Positions 54,878 to 64,000 of a stretch of 64,000 nt of DNA are shown here, in pieces. The stretch is from Mycobacterium paraseoulense (lineage in GTDB: Bacteria; Actinomycetota; Actinomycetes; Mycobacteriales; Mycobacteriaceae). Position 1 is the stretch's first letter. Every line of letters starts with the position of its first letter. The translations under genes and the position numbers were made by a program. The DNA lies in assembly GCF_010731655.1 (NCBI RefSeq), contig NZ_AP022619.1:4774001-4838000 (forward strand), given 5' to 3'. The notes below the pieces were generated by a model. The model was not told the DNA's origin. It ran no database searches and was given only the letters and a program-made list of their open reading frames with translations.

Positions 54878-54952
54878 AGCTCGCCGAGCGCCCCGCCAGC
54901 CGGGCGCTGGTTCACGAGTGCCCGATGAGCCGGGCGCTCGGCACCAGAAGTC

Positions 54953-56554
54953 CTAGCCCACGGCGCGCTCGGCGCCCTCCCAGAACTGCGCGCGCACGGC
55001 CTTCTTGTCCGGCTTGCCCAGCGCGGTCACCGGCACGGACTCGACGACGATCACCTGCTTGGGCGACTGCACCGAACCCTTGCGCTCCTTGACCGCGGAT
55101 TGGATCTCGACGGTCACCCGCGCCACCGACTCCTCGTCGGAGGGATGGTCGGGTCGCAGCACGATCACGGCGGTGACGGCTTCGCCCCACTTCTCGTCCG
55201 GCGTGCCGATCACGCACACCTGCGCGACGGCCGGATGCTCGGCGACGACGTCCTCGACCTCGCGCGGGAACACGTTGAACCCGCCGGTGACGATCATGTC
55301 CTTGACCCGGTCGACGATGAACCAGAACCCGTCGGAGTCCTCGCGGGCCATGTCACCGGTGTGCAGCCAGCCGTCCTTGAACGTCTTGGCCGTCTCCTCC
55401 GGCAGGTTCCAGTACCCGCCGGAAAGCAGTGGCCCGGACACGCAGATCTCGCCGACCTCGCCCTGCGGCACCGGCTCGCCGTCGGCACCCAGCAGCGCCG
55501 TGCGGGCGAACAGGGTGGGCCGCCCGCAGGAGGTGAGCCGCTTCTCGTCGTGGTCCTTCTTGGCCAGGTAGGAGATCACCATCGGGGCTTCGGACTGCCC
55601 GTAGTACTGGGCGAAGATCGGCCCGAAGCGGCGGATGGCCTCGGCCAGCCGCACCGGGTTCATCGCCGAGGCGCCGTAGTAGACGGTCTCCAACGAGGAC
55701 AGGTCACGGGTGTGCGAATCGGGGTGGTCCATCAGCGCGTAGATCATCGACGGCACCAGCATCGTGGCGGTGATCTTCTGCTCCTCGATCACCCGCAGCA
55801 CCTCGGCGGGGTCGAACTTGGTCAGCACCACCAGCTCGCCGCCCTTGATGATCGTCGGCACGAAGAACGCCGCCCCGGCATGCGACAGCGGGGTGCACAT
55901 CAGGAAACGCGGGTTTTCCGGCCATTCCCATTCGGCGAGCTGAATCGTGGTCATCGTGGTGATCGACTGCGCGGTGCCCAGCACGCCCTTGGGCTTGCCG
56001 GTCGTGCCACCGGTGTAGGCCATCCCGCCGATGTGATCGGGCGGAAGGTCGGCCGCCACCAACGGCTTTGGCGGATACTTCGCGGCCTCGGCGACCAGAT
56101 CCACCGCGGAATCACCCAACGCTTCGGGGACCGGGCCGATGGTCAGGACCTGCTTGAGGGCGGGCACCTTCTCCAGCAGGCCCAGCGCCCGCTCGACGAA
56201 CATCGGGTTGGGATCGATGATCAGCGACGTCACGCCGGCGTCGCCCAGCACATAGGCGTGGTCGTCCAGGGAGCCCAGCGGGTGCAGCGCGACGCGCCGG
56301 TAACCCTGGGTCTGGCCGGCGCCGATGATCATCAGCACCTCAGGCCGGTTCAGCGACAGCAGCCCCACGGTCGCGCCGGTACCCGCGCCGAGCGCCTCGA
56401 ACGCCTGAATGTACTGGCTGATGCGCTCGGCGAGCTGACCACCGGTCAGCGTGGTGTCGCCGAGGTGCAGCACCGGCTTGTCCTTGTTGCGCTTGAGCGC
56501 ACCGACCGTTAGGTGTCCGGAATGAATGGGATGGCGCAGCAGATCGTCACTCAT
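54953..56554 (-). CDS. fadD8: Fatty-acid-CoA ligase FadD8
   Basis: A 533-residue adenylate-forming acyl-CoA synthetase. The P-loop-like motif is YTGGTTGKPKGV, then VYYGASAMNPVRL, YGQSEAPMVISYL, HTGDMAREDSDGFW and VNFPREVEDV-type region GFNVFPREVEDVV. The catalytic Lys lies in VTALGKPDKKAVR. It activates a fatty acid or related acid to its CoA ester; M. tuberculosis Rv0551c is at the same place. It is divergent from the amidohydrolase gene. The exact substrate is unknown. Confidence 0.92.
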   Translation of the reverse strand: MSDDLLRHPIHSGHLTVGALKRNKDKPVLHLGDTTLTGGQLAERISQYIQAFEALGAGTGATVGLLSLNRPEVLMIIGAGQTQGYRRVALHPLGSLDDHAYVLGDAGVTSLIIDPNPMFVERALGLLEKVPALKQVLTIGPVPEALGDSAVDLVAEAAKYPPKPLVAADLPPDHIGGMAYTGGTTGKPKGVLGTAQSITTMTTIQLAEWEWPENPRFLMCTPLSHAGAAFFVPTIIKGGELVVLTKFDPAEVLRVIEEQKITATMLVPSMIYALMDHPDSHTRDLSSLETVYYGASAMNPVRLAEAIRRFGPIFAQYYGQSEAPMVISYLAKKDHDEKRLTSCGRPTLFARTALLGADGEPVPQGEVGEICVSGPLLSGGYWNLPEETAKTFKDGWLHTGDMAREDSDGFWFIVDRVKDMIVTGGFNVFPREVEDVVAEHPAVAQVCVIGTPDEKWGEAVTAVIVLRPDHPSDEESVARVTVEIQSAVKERKGSVQSPKQVIVVESVPVTALGKPDKKAVRAQFWEGAERAVG

Positions 56555-56620
56555 GGGGCAAGACTAGAACGTGTTGCAATTCCGGTCAGCCACCCCCTCG
56601 GACCACTACGCTCCCTGCCT

Positions 56621-58225
56621 ATGGCTCCCGCAGATCTCGTCGTCACCGGAACCGTATTGACCGTCGACGAGTCGCGGCCCACCGCCGAGGCGCTCGCCGT
56701 CGCCGACGGGCGCATCGTCGCCGTCGGCAGCCGCTCCGATGTCGCCGACCACATCGGCCCGGACACCGAAACGATCGACGTCGGCGACGGCTGCGTCATG
56801 CCGGGATTCGTCGAGGCGCATGGGCATCCACTGATGGAGGCGATCGCGCTGTCGGACCGGATCGTCGACATCCGCCCCGTCACCATCCGCGATCCCAAGC
56901 AGGTGGTCGACGCGATTCGGCGTGAGGCCGCGCGCCGGGGATCCCAAGGCGCCTACCTCAACGGCTGGGACGCGCTGCTGCAGCCCGGCCTGCCCGATCC
57001 CACCCTGAGCTGGCTCGACGACATCGCGCCGGACGGACCGCTGGTGATCATCCACAACTCCGGCCACAAGGCCTACTTCAACTCGCGCGCCGCGGAAATC
57101 AACGGGCTCACGCGCGGCACCCCCGACCCCAAAGGGGCCAAGTATGGCCGCACCGCCGAAGGTGAGCTCGACGGCACGGCCGAGGAGATCGGTGCCGTGT
57201 TCCCGCTGCTGGGCGGCGCGGTTGAGGGCGGTGCCTATCCGGACATGTTGCTTGCCGAGTGCGCCCGGCTGAACCGTGCCGGCCTGACCACCTGTTCGGA
57301 GATGGCCTTCGACCCGAAGTTCAAGCCGCTGGTCGAGCAGCTGCGCAAGGACCTGACGGTGCGGCTGCGCACCTATGAGGTCTCCAACGCACAGTTGTCC
57401 ACCGACGCCAGCCCGGGCGAAGGCGACGACATGGTGCGCCAGGTCGGTATCAAGATCTGGGTGGACGGCTCGCCGTGGATCGGCAACATCGCGTTGTCGT
57501 TTCCGTACCTGGACACCGCCGCCACCCGCTCGGCCGGCATCACGCCCGGTTCCTGTGGCTGCGCCAACTACACCCGCGAGCAGCTGACCGAGATCGTCGG
57601 CGCGTACCTGCCGCGGGGCTGGCAGATGGCCTGCCATGTGCAGGGCGACGCGGGTGTGGACACCATCCTGGACGTCTACGAAGAAGCCCTGCACCAGCAC
57701 CCGCGCCCCGACCACCGGCTGCGGCTCGAGCACGTCGGCGCTATCCGGCCCGAGCAGCTGCAGCGCGCCGCCGACCTCGGGGTGACCTGCAGCATCTTCG
57801 TCGACCAGATCCACTACTGGGGCGACATCCTCGTCGACGGCCTGTTCGGGCCCGAGCGCGGATCCCGTTGGATGCCGGCCGGTTCCGCGGTCGCCACCGG
57901 AATGCGCATCTCGCTGCACAACGACCCGCCGGTCACGCCCGAGGAGCCGCTGCGCAACATCAGCGTCGCGGCCACCCGGACCGCTCCCAGCGGCCGGGTG
58001 CTGGCGCCCGAGGAGCGCTTGACGGTCGAGCAGGCGATCCGCGCGCAAACCATCGACGCGGCGTGGCAGCTGTTCGCCGACGACGTGACCGGCTCGCTGG
58101 AGGTGGGCAAGTACGCCGACCTGGTGGTGTTGTCGGCGGACCCGCGGGCCGTGCCGCCCGAGCAGATCGCCGACCTCGAGGTGCGTGCGACGTTCCTGGC
58201 GGGCCGCCAGGTCTACGGCCAGTGA
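56621..58225 (+). CDS. Amidohydrolase, YtcJ-like (Rv0552 type)
   Basis: A 534-residue metal-dependent hydrolase of the amidohydrolase_3/YtcJ group. It shows the N-terminal LVVTGTVLTVDESRPTAEALAVADGRIVAVGSR sandwich, the metal HxH in FVEAHGHPLMEA, later NSGHKAYFNSRAAE, CHVQGDAGVDTILDVYEEAL, RLEHVGAIRPEQL and the C-terminal DVTGSLEVGKYADLVVLSADP. ATG 56621 starts at the conserved N-terminus; an extension to 56513 overlaps fadD8. It is coupled to menC by a GTGA overlap. The substrate is unknown. Confidence 0.88.
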   Translation: MAPADLVVTGTVLTVDESRPTAEALAVADGRIVAVGSRSDVADHIGPDTETIDVGDGCVMPGFVEAHGHPLMEAIALSDRIVDIRPVTIRDPKQVVDAIRREAARRGSQGAYLNGWDALLQPGLPDPTLSWLDDIAPDGPLVIIHNSGHKAYFNSRAAEINGLTRGTPDPKGAKYGRTAEGELDGTAEEIGAVFPLLGGAVEGGAYPDMLLAECARLNRAGLTTCSEMAFDPKFKPLVEQLRKDLTVRLRTYEVSNAQLSTDASPGEGDDMVRQVGIKIWVDGSPWIGNIALSFPYLDTAATRSAGITPGSCGCANYTREQLTEIVGAYLPRGWQMACHVQGDAGVDTILDVYEEALHQHPRPDHRLRLEHVGAIRPEQLQRAADLGVTCSIFVDQIHYWGDILVDGLFGPERGSRWMPAGSAVATGMRISLHNDPPVTPEEPLRNISVAATRTAPSGRVLAPEERLTVEQAIRAQTIDAAWQLFADDVTGSLEVGKYADLVVLSADPRAVPPEQIADLEVRATFLAGRQVYGQ

Positions 58226-59193
58226 GGCCCGCCCTGAGGGACCTGCTCGACCGCCTGCACGTGGTCGCGCTGCCGATGCGGGTGCGGTTCCGCGGCATCA
58301 CCACCCGGGAGGTCGCCCTCATCGAGGGGCCGGCGGGCTGGGGGGAGTTCGGGGCCTTCCTGGAATACGCGCCGCCGGAGGCCGCGCACTGGCTGGCGTC
58401 GGCCGTCGAGGCCGCCTACCGCCCGCCGCCGCCACCGCGACGCGACCGCATCCCGATCAACGCCACCGTGCCGGCCGTCGACGCCGCCCGGGTGGGCGAG
58501 GTGCTGGCCCGGTTCCCTGGCGCCCGCACGGCCAAGGTGAAGGTCGCCGAGCCCGGCCAGACCCTGGCCGACGACGTCGAGCGGGTCAACGCGGTGCGCG
58601 AACTCGTGCCGACCGTGCGGGTGGACGCCAACGGCGGGTGGAGCGTGGAGCAGGCGGTGCGGGCGGCGGCCGCGCTGACCGCCGACGGCCCGCTGGAATA
58701 CCTCGAACAACCCTGCTCGACCGTCGACGAACTGGCGGCCCTGCGCCGGCGGGTCGACGTGCCGATCGCCGCCGACGAGAGCATCCGCAAGGCCGACGAC
58801 CCGCTCGCCGTGGTCCGCGCCCGTGCCGCCGACATCGCCGTGCTGAAAGTCGCTCCACTGGGCGGCATTTCGGCCCTACTGTCGCTAGCCGCGCAGATCG
58901 ACATCCCGGTCGTGGTCTCCAGCGCGATCGACTCCGCGGTGGGAATCGCCGCGGGCCTGGCCGCCGCGGCCGCCCTGCCGGTGTTGGACCACGCCTGCGG
59001 GCTGGGCACCGGCGGGCTGTTCGTCCACGACGTCGCCGAGGTCGCCCCGCCCGTCGACGGCACCCTGGCGGTCGGGCCGGTCACGCCCGATCCGGGGCGG
59101 CTGCGGGCCCTCGCCGCGCCCGCGGAGCGGCGGCAGTGGTGGATCGACCGGGTCGAGGCCTGCCACCGGTTCCTTGTACCGTCGTCCGGGTGA
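58222..59193 (+). CDS. menC: O-succinylbenzoate synthase
   Basis: Enolase-superfamily dehydratase that makes o-succinylbenzoate from SHCHC. It has 323 residues. The second-shell and catalytic lysine is in TAKVKVAE, metal ligands in VRVDANGGWS, YLEQPC and IAADESIRK, and a second Lys in AVLKVAPLGG. The GTG start overlaps the amidohydrolase stop, and its own end overlaps the bpoC-like start (GTGA), so the three are coupled and continue to menD. Confidence 0.94.
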   Translation: MRPALRDLLDRLHVVALPMRVRFRGITTREVALIEGPAGWGEFGAFLEYAPPEAAHWLASAVEAAYRPPPPPRRDRIPINATVPAVDAARVGEVLARFPGARTAKVKVAEPGQTLADDVERVNAVRELVPTVRVDANGGWSVEQAVRAAAALTADGPLEYLEQPCSTVDELAALRRRVDVPIAADESIRKADDPLAVVRARAADIAVLKVAPLGGISALLSLAAQIDIPVVVSSAIDSAVGIAAGLAAAAALPVLDHACGLGTGGLFVHDVAEVAPPVDGTLAVGPVTPDPGRLRALAAPAERRQWWIDRVEACHRFLVPSSG

Positions 59194-59972
59194 TCAACCT
59201 GGCTTACGACGACCGGGGCTCGGGCGAGCCGGTGGTGTTCATCAGCGGTCACGGCGGCGCCGGTCGGACCTGGCACCCCTACCAGCTTCCCGCGTTCCTG
59301 GCGGCCGGCTACCGCGTCATCACGTTCGACAATCGCGGGATCGGCGCCACCGAGAACGCCCAGGGCTTCACCACCCAGACCATGGTGGCCGACACCGCGG
59401 CGCTGATCGAAGGACTCGACGCCGCTCCGGCCCGCATCGTCGGGATGTCGATGGGTGCGTTCATCGCCCAGGAACTCATGCTCGCCCGGCCCGAACTCGT
59501 CAGCTCCGCGGTGTTGATGGGCACCCGCGGCCGGATGGACAAAACCCGCGAGTTCTTCCGCGACGCCGAGGCCGAGCTGGCCGACGCCGGCGTCCAGCTG
59601 CCGAGCTCGTACGAGGCGAAAATCCGTCTGCTGGAAAACTTTTCGCACAAGACGCTCAACGACGACGTCGCGGTCGCGGACTGGATCGCGATGTTCTCCA
59701 TGTGGCCGGTCAAGTCGACCCCGGGAATGCGTTGCCAGCTGGACATCGCCCCGTACACCAACCGGTTGCCGGCCTACCGCGCGATCACGACGCCGGTGCT
59801 GGTGATCGGCTTCTCCGATGACGTGTTGACGCCCCCCTACCTCGGGCGTGAGGTCGCCGACGCGCTGCCCAACGGCCGGTACGTGCAGATCGCCGACGCC
59901 GGCCACCTCGGCTTTTTCGAGCGCCCGGAGGCCGTCAACGAGGCGGCGCTGAAGTTCTTCGCCAGCAACTAG
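59190..59972 (+). CDS. bpoC: Alpha/beta hydrolase BpoC-like
   Basis: A 260-residue alpha/beta hydrolase annotated in M. tuberculosis as bromoperoxidase BpoC (Rv0554). The oxyanion region is FISGHGGAGRTWHPYQ, the nucleophile elbow GMSMGAFIAQE, the Asp in IGFSDDVLTPPY and the His in ADAGHLGFFERP. Because it lies between menC and menD and resembles MenH-type enzymes, a role in menaquinone synthesis (SHCHC synthase) is possible but is inference. A true haloperoxidase role is doubtful. Confidence 0.9.
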   Translation: MINLAYDDRGSGEPVVFISGHGGAGRTWHPYQLPAFLAAGYRVITFDNRGIGATENAQGFTTQTMVADTAALIEGLDAAPARIVGMSMGAFIAQELMLARPELVSSAVLMGTRGRMDKTREFFRDAEAELADAGVQLPSSYEAKIRLLENFSHKTLNDDVAVADWIAMFSMWPVKSTPGMRCQLDIAPYTNRLPAYRAITTPVLVIGFSDDVLTPPYLGREVADALPNGRYVQIADAGHLGFFERPEAVNEAALKFFASN

Positions 59973-60000
59973 TTTTTTCGGGTTGTGACAGGCTGTAGGA

Positions 60001-61626
60001 GTGAACCCCTCGACGACACAGGCCCGGGTCGTCGTTGACGAGCTGATTCGCGGCGGCGTCCGCGACGTGGTGCTGTGCCCCGGGTCGCGAAACGCGCCGC
60101 TGGCGTTCGCGCTGCAGGACGCCGACCAGTCCGGCCGGATCCGGCTGCACGTCCGCATCGACGAGCGCACCGCCGGTTACCTGGCGATCGGCCTGGCGAT
60201 CGCCGCCGGTGCGCCGGTGTGCGTTGCGATGACGTCCGGCACCGCCGTGGCCAACCTCGGGCCGGCCGTGGTGGAGGCCAACTACGCGCGCGTGCCGCTC
60301 ATCGTGCTGTCGGCCAACCGGCCCTACGAGATGCTGGGCACCGGCGCCAACCAGACCATGGAGCAGCTGGGCTACTTCGGCACCCAGGTCCGCGCCGCCA
60401 TCAGCCTGGGCCTGGCCGAGGACGCCCCCGAGCGGCTGGCCGCCCTGAACGCCACCTGGCGCTCGGCCACCTGCCGAGTCCTGGCCGCCGCCACGGGATC
60501 TCGCACCGCCAACGCCGGTCCCGTGCAGTTCGACATCCCGCTGCGCGAACCGCTGGTCCCCGGTCCGGAGCCGCACGGCGCCGCGGCCCCGCAGGGCCGG
60601 CCCGGCGGCCGGCCGTGGACCTACACCCCGCCCGTCGCCTTCGACCAGCCGCTGGACATCGACCTGACGCCCGACACCATCGTCATCGCCGGACACGGCG
60701 CGGGCGCGCAGCCCAATCTCGCGGAGTTGCCGACCGTCGCCGAGCCGACGGCGCCCGCCCCCGCCAACCCGCTGCACCCGCTGGCCCTGCCGCTGCTGCG
60801 CCCCAAGCAGGTGATCATGCTGGGCCGCCCGACCCTGCACCGGCCGGTGTCGGCGCTGCTGGCCGACCCCCAGGTGCCGGTGTACGCGTTGACCACCGGA
60901 CCGCGCTGGCCCGACGTCTCGGGCAACTCGGCGGCCACCGGCACCCGGGCGGTCACCACCGGCGCCCCGAATCCGGCCTGGCTGAAGCGCTGCGCGGACG
61001 TCAACCGGCACGCGAACGAGGCGGTGCGCGGCCAACTCGAGGCACACCCGCTCACCACCGGTTTGCACGTCGCGGCGGCCGTCGCCGACGCGCTGCGCCC
61101 CGGCGACCAGCTGGTGCTCGGCGCGTCCAACCCGGTCCGCGACGCGGCGCTGGTCGGCCTGGACACCCACGGCATCCGGGTGCGCTCCAACCGAGGTGTG
61201 GCGGGCATCGACGGCACCGTCTCCACCGCGATCGGGGCCGCCCTGGCCCACGAGGGGCGCACCGTCGCGCTGATCGGCGACCTGACGTTCGTCCACGACA
61301 GCTCCGGGCTGCTGATCGGCCCCACCGAGCCGACGCCGCGCCGGCTGACCATCGTGGTCTCCAACGACAACGGCGGCGGCATCTTCGAACTGCTCGAGCA
61401 GGGCGACCCGCGGTTCTCCGACGTGTCGTCGCGTATCTTCGGCACGCCGCACGACGTCGACGTGGGTGCGCTGTGCCGCGCCTATCACGTCGAGAGCAGG
61501 CAGATCGAGGTCGACCAGCTCGGCGCGGCTCTCGACGAGCCCGCGGCCGGCATGCGGGTGCTGGAGGTCAAGGCCGACCGCTCCTCGCTGCGACAGCTGC
61601 ACGCCGCCATCAAGGCGTCCCTATGA
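60001..61626 (+). CDS. menD: SEPHCHC synthase MenD
   Basis: Thiamine-diphosphate enzyme that adds 2-oxoglutarate to isochorismate, the first committed menaquinone step. It has 541 residues. Conserved are [32 protein letters not shown] (catalytic Glu), [25 protein letters not shown], and the ThDP-binding [16 protein letters not shown] and [16 protein letters not shown]. The start is GTG 28 bp after bpoC. With menC it supplies o-succinylbenzoate for menE. Confidence 0.96.
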   Translation: MNPSTTQARVVVDELIRGGVRDVVLCPGSRNAPLAFALQDADQSGRIRLHVRIDERTAGYLAIGLAIAAGAPVCVAMTSGTAVANLGPAVVEANYARVPLIVLSANRPYEMLGTGANQTMEQLGYFGTQVRAAISLGLAEDAPERLAALNATWRSATCRVLAAATGSRTANAGPVQFDIPLREPLVPGPEPHGAAAPQGRPGGRPWTYTPPVAFDQPLDIDLTPDTIVIAGHGAGAQPNLAELPTVAEPTAPAPANPLHPLALPLLRPKQVIMLGRPTLHRPVSALLADPQVPVYALTTGPRWPDVSGNSAATGTRAVTTGAPNPAWLKRCADVNRHANEAVRGQLEAHPLTTGLHVAAAVADALRPGDQLVLGASNPVRDAALVGLDTHGIRVRSNRGVAGIDGTVSTAIGAALAHEGRTVALIGDLTFVHDSSGLLIGPTEPTPRRLTIVVSNDNGGGIFELLEQGDPRFSDVSSRIFGTPHDVDVGALCRAYHVESRQIEVDQLGAALDEPAAGMRVLEVKADRSSLRQLHAAIKASL

Positions 61627-61633
61627 GGGTCCG

Positions 61634-62167
61634 GTGAACCACCCGAAAAGGTTGCTGCACATACTCATTCACGGCCGCAGCGATCACCCGCCGAACACCC
61701 GCTCGCGGATTGCGTTGCGCTGGGCCCGCATCGCGGTGCTCATCGTGACCGGCCTGGTGACGGTGCAGTCGGTCCTGCTGGTCGCCGGGGCCTGGCGCGA
61801 CGACCTTGCGATTCAACACAACATGGGGGTGGCGCAGGCCGAGGTGCTCAGTGCCGGGCCGCGGCGCTCCACCATCGAATTCGTCACACCCGAGCGGGTC
61901 ACCTATCGCCCGGAGCTCGGCGTGTTGTACCCGTCACATCTGGCCACGGGAATGCGGATCTACGTCGAGTACAACAAGAACGATCCCAATCTGGTTCGCG
62001 TGCAGCACCGCAATGCCGGCCTGGCGATCATCCCGGCCGGCTCCATCGCGGTGGTGTGCTGGCTGGCGGCGACGGGGCTGCTCATCGGGCTGGCGGTGCT
62101 GGACAGGCTGCTGGATCGTCGCAGTGACGCTGCCGACCAGCAGATTTCGCGCGACGTATGCCCGTAG
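61634..62167 (+). CDS. DUF3592-like membrane protein (Rv0556 type)
   Basis: A 177-residue protein with two membrane helices (IAVLIVTGLVTVQSVLLVAGAW and AIIPAGSIAVVCWLAATGLLIGLAVL). Between them is an extracytoplasmic domain containing AEVLSAGPRRSTIEFVTPERVTYRPE, typical of DUF3592 beta-barrels. The GTG at 61634 lies 7 nt after the menD stop. Function unknown; it follows menD in M. tuberculosis too. Confidence 0.83.
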   Translation: MNHPKRLLHILIHGRSDHPPNTRSRIALRWARIAVLIVTGLVTVQSVLLVAGAWRDDLAIQHNMGVAQAEVLSAGPRRSTIEFVTPERVTYRPELGVLYPSHLATGMRIYVEYNKNDPNLVRVQHRNAGLAIIPAGSIAVVCWLAATGLLIGLAVLDRLLDRRSDAADQQISRDVCP

Positions 62168-62205
62168 GCAACCTTTTCGACAGTCGGTGCTGACACCGTG
62201 ATGTT

Positions 62206-63360
62206 GTGCGCGTTGCCATCGTCGCCGAATCGTTCCTGCCGGAAGTCAACGGTGTCAGCAACTCGGTGATCCGGGTGCTCGAGCACCTGCGCCGGACGGG
62301 TCACGAAGCCCTCGTCATCGCCCCGGACACCCCGCCCGGTGCGCCCCCAGCGGATCGCGTCTACGACGGAATCCGCGTGCATCGGGTTCCGTCGCGGATG
62401 TTTCCCAAGGTGACCACGCTGCCGCTCGGTGTGCCGATGCCCCGGATGGTCAAGGTGCTGCGCGGATTCGACCCGCACGTCGTGCATCTGGCCTCGCCGG
62501 CGCTGTTGGGCTACGGCGGGGTGAAGGCGGCGCGGTGGCTGGGGGTGCCGACGGTCGCGGTGTATCAAACCGACGTACCGGGTTTCGCGGCGAGCTACGG
62601 CATCCCGATGACGACACGGGCCGCGTGGGCCTGGTTCCGCCATCTGCACAGCCTCGCCGACCGCACCCTGGCGCCGTCCAGCGTGACGATGGAATCGCTT
62701 GTCGCGCACCGCTTCCCCCGGGTCCACCACTGGGCGCGCGGGGTCGACGTGCTGCGGTTCGCGCCGTCGGCACGCGACGAGGCGCTCAGGCGGCAATGGT
62801 CGCCCCAGGGCAAGCCGATCGTCGGCTTCGTGGGCCGGTTGGCGCCCGAGAAGCACGTCGAGCGGCTGATTCCGCTGGCCGCGCGGGAGGCGCTACAGGT
62901 CGTCGTCGTCGGTGATGGCGTGGACCGGAACAAGTTGCAAAAGGCAATGCCGACAGCGGTTTTCACCGGAGCTCTGTACGGTGACGAACTCGCGGCGGCG
63001 TACGCCAGCATGGACGTCTTCGTGCATCCCGGCGAGCACGAGACATTCTGCCAAGTCGTGCAGGAAGCGCTGGCGTCGGGGTTGCCGGTGATCGCCCCCG
63101 ACGCCGGCGGCCCACGTGACCTCGTCACGCCGTGGCGCACCGGTTTGTTACTGGGCGTCGACGAGTTCGAAGCGAAGTTGCCGGCGGCCGTCACCCATTT
63201 GATCGACGAACGCCAGCGTTACGCGCCGGCCGCCCGGCGCAGCGTGCTCGGCCGCAGCTGGCCGGTCATCTGTGACGAGCTGCTCGGCCACTACGAGGCC
63301 GTGCTGTCGCCGTTTGCCCGCCGGCGGATGTTCGCCAAGCGGTACGCGCAGGGGCAGTGA
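62206..63360 (+). CDS. mgtA: GDP-mannose-dependent alpha-mannosyltransferase MgtA
   Basis: A 384-residue GT4/GT-B enzyme. It begins [20 protein letters not shown] and has [17 protein letters not shown] and the donor-site EX7E in [35 protein letters not shown]. tuberculosis Rv0557 (formerly pimB) adds mannose to a glucuronyl-diacylglycerol lipid and affects lipomannan. It is the last conserved backbone gene in the window. The start is GTG at 62206. Confidence 0.94.
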   Translation: MRVAIVAESFLPEVNGVSNSVIRVLEHLRRTGHEALVIAPDTPPGAPPADRVYDGIRVHRVPSRMFPKVTTLPLGVPMPRMVKVLRGFDPHVVHLASPALLGYGGVKAARWLGVPTVAVYQTDVPGFAASYGIPMTTRAAWAWFRHLHSLADRTLAPSSVTMESLVAHRFPRVHHWARGVDVLRFAPSARDEALRRQWSPQGKPIVGFVGRLAPEKHVERLIPLAAREALQVVVVGDGVDRNKLQKAMPTAVFTGALYGDELAAAYASMDVFVHPGEHETFCQVVQEALASGLPVIAPDAGGPRDLVTPWRTGLLLGVDEFEAKLPAAVTHLIDERQRYAPAARRSVLGRSWPVICDELLGHYEAVLSPFARRRMFAKRYAQGQ

Positions 63361-63582
63361 GCTAGCGGTCAGCCCCGCGCCGGCCATCGCTGCGGGATGA
63401 TTTGCTGTCGGCATCTTTGCTGAACGCTTCTCGCGGCCGTGTGTCGCGCTCTAACATCCAAGTTTGGTGCCGGATCGGCGGGGCAAGGTCGACGACTTGA
63501 TCACCGGCCGCATCGATGGATGGGTGATCCCGACCAAGCTCTGGGTCGCAGGGGCAGGATTGGCCTGATAGGAGGGGTCAGC

Positions 63583-64000
63583 ATGTCTTCCCATTTGGAG
63601 GTGTGGAAACCCTCGGGACGGGAGCTGATCGCGCTGAGCGGTGAACGAGTGACCCTGGGCAAGGCCTTGACCAACGCCGTGTCGTTCGAGCACGACCCGA
63701 CCGTGTCCCGCGTGCACGCCGTCTTGGAGAACTTCGGGCAAGCGTGGTCCGTGCGGGATCTCGGTAGCCGCAACGGCACCTACGTCAACGGGGAAAAGAT
63801 CGCCGCGGAACGGATCCTGCGGTCTGGAGACGAATTACGCCTGGGCAGTTCACGGTTGGTCTTCTGGATGACAAGGGGGGCCGACGAAGCACCGGGTGAT
63901 CAAGAAACCGAAACCGGCAAGTCCGTCCTGCGACCGCCTCGGATGACCCAGCGCGAACTCGAGGTCCTCAAGGTGTTGTGTCGGCCGTTCGTCTCCGATG
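63583..64000 (+). CDS. FHA-domain regulator with C-terminal winged-helix-like region, 3' part missing
   Basis: The first 139 residues of a gene running off the right edge. An FHA domain (~1-90) binds phosphothreonine: VTLGKALTNAVSFEHD, SRVHAVLENF and DLGSRNGTYVNGEKI are its key loops, with SRVHA carrying the conserved Ser and Arg/His. The sequence MTQRELEVLKVLCRPFVSD then begins a helix-turn-helix of the kind found in many actinobacterial FHA regulators. AGGAGGGG precedes ATG 63583. It probably reads Ser/Thr kinase signals. M. tuberculosis has menG/ubiE (Rv0558) at this place, as I recall. Confidence 0.87.
   Translation, partial: MSSHLEVWKPSGRELIALSGERVTLGKALTNAVSFEHDPTVSRVHAVLENFGQAWSVRDLGSRNGTYVNGEKIAAERILRSGDELRLGSSRLVFWMTRGADEAPGDQETETGKSVLRPPRMTQRELEVLKVLCRPFVSD

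Noticed and set aside
63467..63568. 33-codon frame starting GTG upstream of the FHA gene, a possible leader peptide
   Set aside because: No ribosome binding site and no recognisable sequence; kept only as a note.
1..64000. tRNA, rRNA, CRISPR arrays, transposases and phage attachment sites
   Set aside because: None could be recognised; the accessory blocks lack flanking mobile genes, so their transfer route is not visible.

Overview
The window is high-GC actinobacterial DNA that I place in a slow-growing Mycobacterium, probably near the M. avium complex (genus confident, species not determined). The proteins and their order follow the M. tuberculosis block Rv0503c to Rv0557 almost gene for gene. 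All comparisons with M. tuberculosis here are from memory. No tRNA, rRNA, CRISPR array or insertion sequence was recognised.

Conserved backbone, left to right: cmaA2 (cut by the window edge), hadD and serB1 on the minus strand; a heme cluster (glutaredoxin-like gene, hemA, hemC, hemD, hemB, two small membrane proteins); an anti-anti-sigma factor, an acyltransferase and an SGNH hydrolase; an esterase; a methyltransferase and an amino-acid permease; hemL followed by a tightly overlapped cytochrome c maturation operon (phosphatase, thioredoxin-like lipoprotein, ccdA, resB, ccsA); a MinD-like ATPase; fabH and menA; an MTA phosphorylase, a galE-like gene and cell-envelope membrane proteins; glycosyltransferases; then menaquinone genes menE, menB, menC and menD interleaved with pitA, an SDR and fadD8, ending at the mannosyltransferase mgtA.

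Into this backbone several accessory blocks are set. (1) 2156-6014 holds a complete esxF-esxE-cpnT-immunity style locus where M. tuberculosis has mmpS2/mmpL2. It consists of two WXG100 proteins, an 851-residue CpnT-like protein with a C-terminal TNT (NAD+ glycohydrolase) domain, and a low-GC orphan gene in the immunity position. (2) 15071-18593 holds a giant cyclase/NB-ARC/LuxR regulator and a 38-residue membrane peptide. (3) 20075-21229 is a luciferase-like monooxygenase. (4) 24139-25799 holds an FAD monooxygenase and a deazaflavin-dependent oxidoreductase. (5) 42844-45958 holds a full-length cytochrome oxidase subunit I gene and a NarK3-like transporter, with clustered inverted repeats upstream of ctaD. 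(6) 52852-54877 holds an F420-type oxidoreductase, an aldo/keto reductase and a divergent TetR regulator with two perfect palindromic operators, where M. tuberculosis has vapBC3. (7) At the right edge is a FHA-domain regulator.

The most interesting system is the TNT toxin locus. Its ESX-targeting front end closely resembles M. tuberculosis EsxF/EsxE/CpnT, but the toxin tip and the following gene drop from about 70% to about 50% GC. That is the pattern expected of a polymorphic toxin that has swapped its warhead and immunity gene. Other points of note are a possible ATA start for menE, two small membrane proteins with near-perfect Shine-Dalgarno sequences, and a TetR operator that can also fold over the ribosome binding site.
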